DNA of 64,000 bases from UBA4416 sp038327195 (lineage in GTDB: Bacteria; Bacteroidota; Bacteroidia; B-17B0; Aurantibacillaceae): positions 1-64,000 of the forward strand of contig JBBQKU010000016.1 in the NCBI GenBank assembly GCA_038327195.1, given 5' to 3'. Positions within the stretch are counted from its first letter, which is position 1, and each line of letters opens with the position of its first letter. Of the stretch, positions 26,612 to 34,694 are shown piece by piece. The notes beneath the pieces were generated by a model, which ran no database searches, had not been told where the DNA came from, and saw nothing but the letters and a program-made list of their open reading frames with translations. The translations under genes were made by a program, and so were the position numbers.

Positions 26612-27955
26612 ATGAAATTTGAAAAAACACTTATACTCTTCGGAATATTACTTAGGATATATCTGTTTACCTTAAATCCTCCCAATAATACCTATGATAA
26701 TCATTTAGAAGTCATAAACAAATATTCTCTTGGTGCAACTATAAAACTAGAAGAATGTTGGGAGTGTTATCAGCCACCGTTATTTTATAACCTTACAGGA
26801 AGTATTTTATCAATTAGCTATAATTTAGGATTTAGTGATTATATATGTTGGAAAATTGTTCAAGGGTTCAATGTGTTGTTAAGCATTTTGGTTTTGCTTC
26901 TATTTTATAAAATGCTAAAAAACGAATCTATAAAGCAGATTTATAGAATATTGTTTATTTCATTATGGATTGTTTTTCCGAGAGATATAATGGCTTCTAT
27001 CATGATAACAAATGATTATGCACTCGTATTTATTACATCTCTTATTGTTTACTTGTTATCATTATTTTTAAAAGAAAATTCAGAAACGAAAAAATGGTGG
27101 ATTCTTTATTTACTCATTTTTGCATTATCAAGTATTGCAGGCCTAGTTAAACAAAGCGGTTTGGTTTTATTATTTATACCAGGACTTTTAACCTTAAAAA
27201 ATTTAATTACATTTAAAAACAAAAGCTACAAATTAGGATTTTTAGGTTTACTATTATTTTCCATTTGCATTAGTTTATCATCAGAATATGCTAATTATAA
27301 AAATGGATATAAGTTTTTAGTAAGCGCACAAGATTTCTTAAAAGTTCCATTAGATCAACATCCTGGAGATATCAATAAAATAGAATTTTATAATCTAAAA
27401 TTTATTGATTTAATGAAAGCACCATTTTTTAGCGATGAAACCATTTATTCATTTAACACAGAATTATTTGCAAGTAGTTGGTTTGATTATGATCAAAAAT
27501 ATGCAACTCCCTCAAATTTAAGTAGACTTTCAGCACGGTATTCCTATTCTTTAGGATTACTATGGTTGATATTTTTCTTAACAATTATTTTAATAAAATT
27601 CAAAAACACAAAACTTAGTTTTTCAATAAATTCAATTTCAAACAATTTTAATATAGAAACATTTATTATTTGCTTGTTAATCGTATTCTACATAGTTCCA
27701 TTACTTCAAACTTTCAGATACCCTTTTTATTCATCAATGAAAGCACAATTTATGTTACCAGCATTTCCTGCTATTCTATTGCTTATTGCAAAAATGATTA
27801 ATACACTCAAAATCAACCAAAAGGTTTTATATCTTATCATTAGCTTAAATCTATTGTTAATCATTTTTATGTGTCTCTATCTTTATGAAGGAACGACATA
27901 TGGTTTAAATAAAGAGCATGGAGTCATCTTATTTGAGTTACCAAATCTAAAATAA
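26612..27955 (+). CDS. Multipass membrane protein, GT-C glycosyltransferase-like
   Basis: 447 residues with about eleven hydrophobic segments. The first periplasmic loop holds acidic residues ('NPPNNTYDNHLEV') and 'ECYQPPLFYNLTG', a Q-P-P-L-Y pattern often seen in GT39/ArnT-like enzymes that use lipid-linked sugars. The substrate cannot be predicted. Its 3' end overlaps the convergent HAD phosphatase gene by 9 bp. It is a monocistronic gene divergent from prfB. Confidence 0.55.
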   Translation: MKFEKTLILFGILLRIYLFTLNPPNNTYDNHLEVINKYSLGATIKLEECWECYQPPLFYNLTGSILSISYNLGFSDYICWKIVQGFNVLLSILVLLLFYKMLKNESIKQIYRILFISLWIVFPRDIMASIMITNDYALVFITSLIVYLLSLFLKENSETKKWWILYLLIFALSSIAGLVKQSGLVLLFIPGLLTLKNLITFKNKSYKLGFLGLLLFSICISLSSEYANYKNGYKFLVSAQDFLKVPLDQHPGDINKIEFYNLKFIDLMKAPFFSDETIYSFNTELFASSWFDYDQKYATPSNLSRLSARYSYSLGLLWLIFFLTIILIKFKNTKLSFSINSISNNFNIETFIICLLIVFYIVPLLQTFRYPFYSSMKAQFMLPAFPAILLLIAKMINTLKINQKVLYLIISLNLLLIIFMCLYLYEGTTYGLNKEHGVILFELPNLK

Positions 27956-28645
27956 TAATTTCAGTTCACTAAGTTCATTTATTGTTTTCACATGGCTTCG
28001 AGAAGTATCTAAGGTTCTAAAATTATTGAAATAAATTGCTTGCCAACTAGCATTTAAAGCACCTTCTATGTCCGATTCGAAACTATCTCCAATCATCACG
28101 CATTCGTCAGGGTTAGCATTAACCAAGTTTTGTGCAATTTCAAAAATGCGTTTATGCGGTTTATGAACTCCTAATTCTTCCGATATTAATATTTCAAAGA
28201 AATAAGGTTTTAAATTGCAACACTCAAATTTAATTTCTTGAGCCTCTTTAAAACCATTTGTAATAATGTGTAAATCGTAATTTGGTTTTAAATATTCTAA
28301 AATATCAATTGCACCATTTATCAAATTGGTTTTCCGAGGCGAAATAAATACATATTTATCAGCCCAGTGTTTGGCTAAGTCTAAATTTTTAAAACTAAAA
28401 TACTGAAAGGTTTTATAAAATCGTTGATAACGCAATTCTTCTTTAGTAACCTCGTGTAAGCCATACAAACGCCATAATTCAGCATTAATAAGTTTGTATT
28501 CTAAATGGAAAGTTTCAAAATCAACACCGCATTTTAGATGCATTTCATCGTGATGATACATTTCAAAAAGGGCTTCGTGAGAATTTTTTTCAAAATCCCA
28601 AAGCGTAGCATCTAAGTCGAAAAATATGTGTTTGATTTTTTTAAT
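27947..28645 (-). CDS. HAD-family phosphatase, YjjG-like, with apparent ATT start codon
   Basis: HAD hydrolase of the YjjG (pyrimidine nucleotidase) group. The first ATG in frame (28561) would remove the catalytic motif I. Reading further upstream gives 'IKKIKHIFFDLDATLWDF', with the nucleophile and acid Asps in DLDAT, before an in-frame TAA. No ATG, GTG or TTG lies between, so the best start is ATT at 28645, giving 232 residues, close to the family length. Further motifs: Ser/Thr in 'HIITNGF', Lys in 'VHKPHKRIF' and acidic 'MIGDSFESDIEGA'. The ATT overlaps the stop of the GSCFA gene, suggesting coupled translation. Confidence 0.8.
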   Translation of the reverse strand: MKKIKHIFFDLDATLWDFEKNSHEALFEMYHHDEMHLKCGVDFETFHLEYKLINAELWRLYGLHEVTKEELRYQRFYKTFQYFSFKNLDLAKHWADKYVFISPRKTNLINGAIDILEYLKPNYDLHIITNGFKEAQEIKFECCNLKPYFFEILISEELGVHKPHKRIFEIAQNLVNANPDECVMIGDSFESDIEGALNASWQAIYFNNFRTLDTSRSHVKTINELSELKLLF

Positions 28646-29612
28646 GGCTAAAATATTTTATTTCTGTGGTTAAATCAATAAACGGAAACTCCTTTGTAAG
28701 TTCAATGCATTTTAAAAGCATACCATCTTTAAACTTAATGTATGAAGCACTTTCCGTATTAAATGCTCTGTGTTTATAAGCGGCAGTAATTTCAACCAAT
28801 TGTTTATTAATAAATTTTGTTTCATCATTAAAATAAACCTCAACAAATTTATCAAACACATAATTAATGGCCTGCATATTTGGATGAGCCATATCGGATT
28901 CATAAAAACGATAATCTCGCAAATCATCAGTAATTAATTCGTAAGCAGGAAAATAAAAACAATTGCTATGTTTAGATATTAACTCATATGCGGCTTGTAT
29001 TAAAATGGATTTACTTAAGCTATTTTCAATAACGCCATCACGCAAATGTTTAACGGGTGAAACTGTAAAAATGATTTTTAATTTCGGATTTATTAATTGG
29101 AGTTCTTTAATAAGAACATCATAATCAGAAACGATATCTTGAGAAGAAATCATTTTTTTAGCAAACTGATTCGCTGGTAATTTATGGCAATTAGAAACAA
29201 TTGTTTGCGTTTTTATAAATTCATAACAGTAAGCCGAGCCAAAGGTAATTACAAGCCAATTAGCTGTTTTTATTTTATTATGCCAATTATTCCTTGCATC
29301 TAATAATGAACTTTGTAATTCATTTTTTTTTGATGAATTCAAACTGCTGTGTGCGTCCAAACAAAACCATCTTTCATCCCTTTCAATATAATGCAAATCA
29401 TTTATTTCGGTTTTATGTATACAATTTAATAGCATTGAATACATACTTTTTGGATTAAATACGATACCAAAAGGATTAGAATCAATCTCAAATTTTAAAT
29501 CAACTAATTTTTTACTGATATGTTCGCTAAAGCAAGAACCTATAAATAAAACCTTTTGTATATGGTTTATTTTTTCAGGGCTTTTTTCAGGATTAAAATT
29601 TAAATGAAACAT
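28641..29612 (-). CDS. GSCFA-domain protein
   Basis: 323 residues. The family name motif is visible near residue 25 ('VLFIGSCFSEHISKKL'), followed by 'NPFGIVFNPKSMY', 'WLVITFGSAY' and 'IIFTVSPVKHLRDG', and late 'ESDMAHPNMQAINYV' with an Asp/His pair. These match GSCFA (SGNH-hydrolase-like) proteins, presumed esterases or lipases. There is no signal peptide. The gene starts 1 nt after the stop of the upstream membrane protein and overlaps the YjjG-like gene downstream. Confidence 0.9.
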   Translation of the reverse strand: MFHLNFNPEKSPEKINHIQKVLFIGSCFSEHISKKLVDLKFEIDSNPFGIVFNPKSMYSMLLNCIHKTEINDLHYIERDERWFCLDAHSSLNSSKKNELQSSLLDARNNWHNKIKTANWLVITFGSAYCYEFIKTQTIVSNCHKLPANQFAKKMISSQDIVSDYDVLIKELQLINPKLKIIFTVSPVKHLRDGVIENSLSKSILIQAAYELISKHSNCFYFPAYELITDDLRDYRFYESDMAHPNMQAINYVFDKFVEVYFNDETKFINKQLVEITAAYKHRAFNTESASYIKFKDGMLLKCIELTKEFPFIDLTTEIKYFSH

Positions 29613-29613
29613 A

Positions 29614-31116
29614 TTAACTTTTACGAGGTAGTGCTATTTGTTTTACGAATAAATTTTTGAATAGCGGTAGCAAGGCAATCATATAAATAAAGGTTGTAGC
29701 ATAAACAGAAAACCAAGTTGCTATTTCAAATTGATGTTTGCCATTTTCGTAAACCAACTTTAAATACAAATACTCCTTTGAGCTGTAATATGCTATTTCA
29801 GTATCGACAATACTCTCACCCATTTCCTTTGCAACTGCCATGCTTTCTTCATAAATATTTACAGGATAAGAAATATAAAAACTACTATCATAAAACACAT
29901 TAAATACGCTTTGCAACATTAAAATAAATAGTAATGGAATAAACGGCAAGCATAAATAAACTAATTGCAAACAAATATTACTAAATGAATTAAATTTTTT
30001 GGTGTCCAAAACTCCTTTAATAGCAAAAAATAAGGCTACAAAAAAAGAAAGTAAAACTAAGTTTAAGAAAATATTTTCGCTACGATGTCTATAATCATAA
30101 GGAATTAGCATTGAGATTATGAATAACAAAATAGGCAAAATAATAAGTGTTATAATAGTAATTATATATTGCTTCCAATTCACCATTTTAAACATCAAAA
30201 TTAAAAGCGATATGTAAAATGTTGAATAAAATAAGAATAATAAAAACTCAGATTTCCATAAAAAAAGTGGCCTAAACTTAGCTTCGGCAATGTTTTCAAT
30301 ACACTCTTTTAAATCATATTTATTGATTCCATCAAGTCCAATAAACGTTTCATTTGTTTGAGGAGATTTTTCAACTAAATTTTGATAGTGTTTTAAACAT
30401 TGGCTAGCAGAATAATTAAACTCTATATGATATTTTTTTGCAACAAGTATATAACTCTGAATTAATTGTCCAATTTCGGCATATTTACCCTTTCTGTTTT
30501 CGTAACGTGCCGATTGATGATAATATGATAGTAAATTTAGTTTCACAGAATCTTCGCGAATAAAATAAGGCGTGTATTCTTCAAATGTGTTACACTGATT
30601 GATATAATAATAATTATTCTGTTTAATTGAATCATACCTATAATAATAATGATTGATTTCTGTTACAACATAAGGCTCTCCTTCATTCAAGATATTTATA
30701 TCATTTATTAATTCAGCATCAGTTACTGTATTTGCCACTCTATTATTATAAATGATAGAAAACGGAAATGCAAAACTCATAAAAATAAACACTGAAAAAA
30801 AACTTAAAAAGAAAATCTTGTATTCGTCAGTCCAATGTCTATTTCCAAACTTTTTTTCGATATTAAAAATTACGTTTCTGTATATCCAAAAACAAAGTGC
30901 AACAATGGCTAAAATTGTAAATAAAAAATACCAAATGCCTAAATCCTGACTTTCGAATAAATTAATAGGAATAATAAACCCAATTAATGCTGAAAATAAC
31001 CACATCAATAATCCAAAAAACAAAACATAATGTATTTTACTAATCCAAATTATTGGAGCATTTAAAAGTAAATACGCATCTAATTGTTTTAAAAAATTTG
31101 GGATGAGTTTTCGCAT
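29614..31116 (-). CDS. Multipass membrane protein of unknown function
   Basis: 500 residues. Three hydrophobic segments occur before residue 135. A soluble region of about 165 residues (about 135-300) is rich in Tyr and Asn ('INHYYYRYDSIKQNNYYYIN'). Five more segments follow, ending 'FKNLFVKQIALPRKS'. I do not recognise the family. It resembles no ABC permease closely enough to claim one. It lies in a run of five minus-strand genes (Sco1, TlpA-like, this, GSCFA, HAD phosphatase) with little spacing, so one transcript is likely. Confidence 0.6.
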   Translation of the reverse strand: MRKLIPNFLKQLDAYLLLNAPIIWISKIHYVLFFGLLMWLFSALIGFIIPINLFESQDLGIWYFLFTILAIVALCFWIYRNVIFNIEKKFGNRHWTDEYKIFFLSFFSVFIFMSFAFPFSIIYNNRVANTVTDAELINDINILNEGEPYVVTEINHYYYRYDSIKQNNYYYINQCNTFEEYTPYFIREDSVKLNLLSYYHQSARYENRKGKYAEIGQLIQSYILVAKKYHIEFNYSASQCLKHYQNLVEKSPQTNETFIGLDGINKYDLKECIENIAEAKFRPLFLWKSEFLLFLFYSTFYISLLILMFKMVNWKQYIITIITLIILPILLFIISMLIPYDYRHRSENIFLNLVLLSFFVALFFAIKGVLDTKKFNSFSNICLQLVYLCLPFIPLLFILMLQSVFNVFYDSSFYISYPVNIYEESMAVAKEMGESIVDTEIAYYSSKEYLYLKLVYENGKHQFEIATWFSVYATTFIYMIALLPLFKNLFVKQIALPRKS

Positions 31117-31161
31117 AAGTGTATTGAAAATTACTTAATTTAATATTAAATATAAATAATT

Positions 31162-31671
31162 TTACTGACTAAGAATCAATTTGTTTGTTTGCAGGCGTTC
31201 TACAATAAATTCATAACTCAACTTTTTTTCATAAAACTCACTAAGTTGGTTATTGTTTTTAGTAATTAATGTAGCTGGAATAGCGCCCGACCATTTGTCA
31301 GAAACTTTATTTATAAAATCATTTCCGTTTACTTCATCTAAAACAATAATTTCAGCCTTAAACTTACGTTTTGCAATAAAAGGCTTCAGTTTTAATTTTA
31401 TATCTTCTTTAAAATCTAAACTCACCAATAGTACTTTTATTTTTTGAGTTTTATAAACCGAATCTATTTTATTAAAATCTGGCAATTCGGCAACACATGG
31501 CTTACACCAAGTTGCCCAAAAGTTAACAATATAAGTAGTATCGCTTGTGTTATGTATACGCTTTAATAAATTATCAATTTTATAAACGGAAACTTTTTGA
31601 GAATAAGCAGTACCGAGAAATAAAGTAAATGCAATTAAAAAAACTACATTATTTTTTGTTTTTATATTCAT
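31162..31671 (-). CDS. TlpA/ResA-like thioredoxin-fold protein
   Basis: 169 residues. Signal peptide 1-25 (ending FLGTAYSQ), then a thioredoxin fold with active site 'FWATWCKPCVAELPDF' (C-K-P-C). It should be a periplasmic disulphide reductase, possibly serving cytochrome or copper-site assembly. Its 5' end overlaps the 3' end of the Sco1-type gene by 23 bp, supporting a joint role in copper-centre or respiratory-chain maturation. Confidence 0.9.
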   Translation of the reverse strand: MNIKTKNNVVFLIAFTLFLGTAYSQKVSVYKIDNLLKRIHNTSDTTYIVNFWATWCKPCVAELPDFNKIDSVYKTQKIKVLLVSLDFKEDIKLKLKPFIAKRKFKAEIIVLDEVNGNDFINKVSDKWSGAIPATLITKNNNQLSEFYEKKLSYEFIVERLQTNKLILSQ

Positions 31672-32314
31672 ATTCTTTTAATAAAAGATTAATATCAAAA
31701 ATAAGTCTCGAAACCTCAGCACTATCAGTTCCATCATAAAATCCTCTTAAATGTTTATCATAATCAACTAATGCAAAATTTTGAGTATGAATAAAATCAT
31801 CTTCATCACCATTTCCAACTTCATTATTTAGTAAATAACTAGTGCGAGCCATGGCATATAAATCTTTTTTAGAACCTGTCAAAAATAGCCATTGTTTATT
31901 ATTAACACCATGCAACTTAGCATACTTTAACAAAATAGAAACCGAATCAACTTCAGGTTCAACGGTGTGAGATAAAATTAAGAAATGTGGGTTATTGTAA
32001 AAAGCTTTATAAACTCGTTCTAATTCTGTACTCATAATTGGGCAAATAGATTCGCAAGTAGTAAAGAAAAAATCAGTTACATAAATTTTACCATTGGTTG
32101 TTTGTTCTGTCACATTTTCATTAAACTGATTTTTAAAACAAAATGGTTTAACCGAATGAAATGTCGTATCAGAAAATGTAACGTTATATTTTTTCTTACC
32201 AAAATAAGGCAAAGTTCTTAATGGTTTTTGATCAGCTTTATTAATAAAAAACCAAACCAAAAAAATAAGCGGGAGTATTAATAAAAGCCAATAATAATTA
32301 CCTTTGTTTTTCAT
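31649..32314 (-). CDS. SCO1/SenC-family copper chaperone
   Basis: 221 residues. N-terminal membrane anchor (about 5-25), then a thioredoxin-like domain with the copper-binding 'CESIC' (CxxxC) and the distal histidine in 'DFIHTQNFALVD'. Both are required for copper delivery to the CuA centre of cytochrome c oxidase. First gene of the minus-strand operon. The start is only 21 bp from the divergent potassium-channel start, so the promoters overlap. Confidence 0.93.
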   Translation of the reverse strand: MKNKGNYYWLLLILPLIFLVWFFINKADQKPLRTLPYFGKKKYNVTFSDTTFHSVKPFCFKNQFNENVTEQTTNGKIYVTDFFFTTCESICPIMSTELERVYKAFYNNPHFLILSHTVEPEVDSVSILLKYAKLHGVNNKQWLFLTGSKKDLYAMARTSYLLNNEVGNGDEDDFIHTQNFALVDYDKHLRGFYDGTDSAEVSRLIFDINLLLKEYEYKNKK

Positions 32315-32335
32315 GCAACAAATTTATAATTAATA

Positions 32336-33265
32336 ATGTCAAATAATAAAACTAAAATTGAAACCGAATTAGGTTTTGGAAATAAAAACACCAATGATGC
32401 CATTCGTTTTTTAAATAGGGATGGCTCTGTAAATATAAAGCGATTGAGTGAAGGCAAACATGGTGGATTTGACATATATCATTGGCTCATTACAACAAGA
32501 TGGCAAAAATTTATAGTTGTAATTATTTTTGGCTATGTGCTGATTAATACATTATTTGCTAGTATATATTACATGATTGGAGCAGATAAATTTGGAGGAA
32601 TAACATCAACCTCTAATTTAGATGATTTTTTACAACTATTCTTTTTTAGCGCACAAACCTTAACCACTGTTGGCTATGGGCATATTTACCCAAACGACAC
32701 ACTCATTAGTTCTGTAGCAGCAATCGAATCTATGTTTGGATTATTAGGTTTTGCTTTAGCAACCGGTATTTTATATGGCCGTTTTTCTCGACCTCAAGCC
32801 TATATTGAATATAGCAAAGATGCTGTCATTTCGCCTTATAAAGACCATACGGCTTTTATGTTCCGAATTGCTAATCAAAAACAAAACGAACTTATTGAAT
32901 TAGATTGTCAATTAGCGCTAGCACTCAATAATATAGAAACAAAAAAACGTGAATTTCATTTTTTAGAACTTGAACGTCAAAAAATCAATTTTTTACCTTC
33001 GAGTTGGACACTTGTTCACCCAATAGATGAAAAAAGTCCGCTACTAAATTATTCCGAAAATGATTTAAAAAACAGTGATGCTGAGTTTATTATTTTACTG
33101 AAAGCTATAAACGATACTTACTCGCAAACTGTTTATTCGAGAATGTCATACAAACCAAGTGAAATAATTTGGAATGCGAAGTTTGTTCCTCTTAAACAAG
33201 TGCCAGATAATAAAGGGAGTGTTTCAATTAATTTGAATGACATTCATGTGTATGAAAAGTTTTAG
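32336..33265 (+). CDS. Inward-rectifier (KirBac-type) potassium channel
   Basis: 309 residues. Two membrane helices (about 55-80 and 125-150) flank a pore loop with selectivity filter TVGYGH in 'SAQTLTTVGYGHIYP'. An amphipathic slide helix precedes ('GFDIYHWLITTRWQKFIV'). The cytoplasmic C-terminal domain (about 160-305, 'VISPYKDHTAFMFRIANQKQ') is the Kir immunoglobulin-like fold. The protein probably forms tetramers in the inner membrane, gated by lipids or ligands. Divergent from the Sco1 gene. Confidence 0.93.
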   Translation: MSNNKTKIETELGFGNKNTNDAIRFLNRDGSVNIKRLSEGKHGGFDIYHWLITTRWQKFIVVIIFGYVLINTLFASIYYMIGADKFGGITSTSNLDDFLQLFFFSAQTLTTVGYGHIYPNDTLISSVAAIESMFGLLGFALATGILYGRFSRPQAYIEYSKDAVISPYKDHTAFMFRIANQKQNELIELDCQLALALNNIETKKREFHFLELERQKINFLPSSWTLVHPIDEKSPLLNYSENDLKNSDAEFIILLKAINDTYSQTVYSRMSYKPSEIIWNAKFVPLKQVPDNKGSVSINLNDIHVYEKF

Positions 33266-33277
33266 CAAAAAAGACTA

Positions 33278-33913
33278 TTAATCTTTAGTTTCTGCAAACA
33301 AATTAACTTTTGTTTCTTGTTTTTTCAATAAACGAGAAATGTTTTTCTTATGCGTAACCACTAAAAGAATAGCCACAAAAACAGAAAACACAATTAAAGT
33401 TTGGTTTTGATTTTTTAATACTAAGTTTAAAAATAATGGGTAACTAAATCCAGCAATCATAGAAGATAAAGACACGTAACGTGTTGTAATTAATACAGTT
33501 AAAAACACAATTAAAACTAAAGCACTTGTAATTGGGGTTAGACAAATTACGATTCCTAAAATTGTGGCAACACCTTTTCCTCCTCTAAAACCGGCAAAAA
33601 CTGGAAATACGTGACCAATTAAAGCTGCGATACCTAATGCTAATTGTAAATTTACAAATGGATTAGTATCAAATTGAAAAGGTGATAAATACGCTAACAA
33701 AACTGCAAGACTTCCTTTAACAATATCAATTGCTAATACTGGTATGCCTGCACTTTTCCCCAAAACCCTAAAGGTATTTGTAGCACCAGCATTTCCACTG
33801 CCAAATTCACGAACATCAATACCGTAAAAACGTTTTCCCCACCAAACAGCCGTAGGAATTGAACCTAATAAATAAGCTCCAAAAATTAATGCAATAATGG
33901 TAGTAGTTTCCAT
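33278..33913 (-). CDS. plsY: Glycerol-3-phosphate acyltransferase PlsY
   Basis: 211 residues, integral membrane. All PlsY motifs are present: 'LLGSIPTAVWWGK' (motif 1), 'GSGNAGATNTFRVLG' (motif 2) and 'FRGGKGVATILGI' (motif 3). It acylates glycerol-3-phosphate from acyl-phosphate, the first step of phospholipid synthesis. The product of PlsX, its partner, is not in the window. It is preceded by a good Bacteroidota promoter. Confidence 0.97.
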   Translation of the reverse strand: METTTIIALIFGAYLLGSIPTAVWWGKRFYGIDVREFGSGNAGATNTFRVLGKSAGIPVLAIDIVKGSLAVLLAYLSPFQFDTNPFVNLQLALGIAALIGHVFPVFAGFRGGKGVATILGIVICLTPITSALVLIVFLTVLITTRYVSLSSMIAGFSYPLFLNLVLKNQNQTLIVFSVFVAILLVVTHKKNISRLLKKQETKVNLFAETKD

Positions 33914-33935
33914 AAGAGTTAAATTTTAGTTAATA

Positions 33936-33964
33936 CAAAGATAACATTTAATTCAAATTACAAA
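33936..33964 (-). promoter_or_regulatory. Bacteroidota-type promoter of plsY
   Basis: On the minus strand TTTG (33964-33961) and TATCTTTG (33943-33936) are separated by 17 bp. The plsY ATG lies 22 bp further on. Confidence 0.65.
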
Positions 33965-34091
33965 ATGTTAAGGTGTTTTTTGGATATAAGAGATATAAAC
34001 ACAGATATGTTATTTAGGAATCAAATTCTGTATATTTTTATTAAAAATGGAGTGAAATCCAGAAATATTATCTATTTTCACACCTCTTTTT

Positions 34092-34685
34092 ATGATAAGT
34101 TACGTTAACGGGCAAATAGCCGAATTAAATCCTGCGCAAGCAGTTATTGAATGCAATGGGGTTGGTTATGGCTTATTTATTTCATTAAATACCTATAGTC
34201 AAATTCAAGGGAAAACAACCGCTAAATTGTATACAGAAAGTGTATATATAAGAGATGACAATCCTAAACATTTTGGTTTTGCTGAAATTGAAGAACGAGA
34301 GTTGTTTCGAAAATTAATTTCAGTTTCAGGTGTTGGCGGAAGTAGTGCCCTTTTGATGCTTTCATCTTTAACAGCTCCAGAAATTGCAGGAGCTATAAAT
34401 ACCGCTAATGTTGCCATGTTAAAAAGCGTAAAAGGTATTGGCGAAAAAACGGCTCAACGCATCGTTGTTGACCTTAAAGGCAAGATGGGTAAACATGAAG
34501 GAGGAATTTCACAAATTTTGGCTACTTCGTACAATAAAAATAGAGACGAAGCGTTAATGGCACTAGTTACGCTTGGTTTTCAAAAATTAGCTGCCGAAAA
34601 AGCAATTGAAAAGGCTATTAAACAACAAGGCGTAAGTACAGATAATGTTGAACAGCTGATTAAATCAGCCTTAAAAAATATGTAG
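34092..34685 (+). CDS. ruvA: Holliday junction DNA helicase subunit RuvA
   Basis: 197 residues. OB-fold at 1-62 ('MISYVNGQIAELNPAQAVIE'), two helix-hairpin-helix motifs in 'LISVSGVGGSSALLMLS' and 'LKSVKGIGEKTAQRIVVDLK', and a C-terminal domain III that contacts RuvB ('DEALMALVTLGF'). RuvA binds four-way junctions and recruits RuvB for branch migration. sprA starts 9 bp downstream, the usual arrangement in this phylum. Confidence 0.97.
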   Translation: MISYVNGQIAELNPAQAVIECNGVGYGLFISLNTYSQIQGKTTAKLYTESVYIRDDNPKHFGFAEIEERELFRKLISVSGVGGSSALLMLSSLTAPEIAGAINTANVAMLKSVKGIGEKTAQRIVVDLKGKMGKHEGGISQILATSYNKNRDEALMALVTLGFQKLAAEKAIEKAIKQQGVSTDNVEQLIKSALKNM

Positions 34686-34694
34686 TAAAAAATA

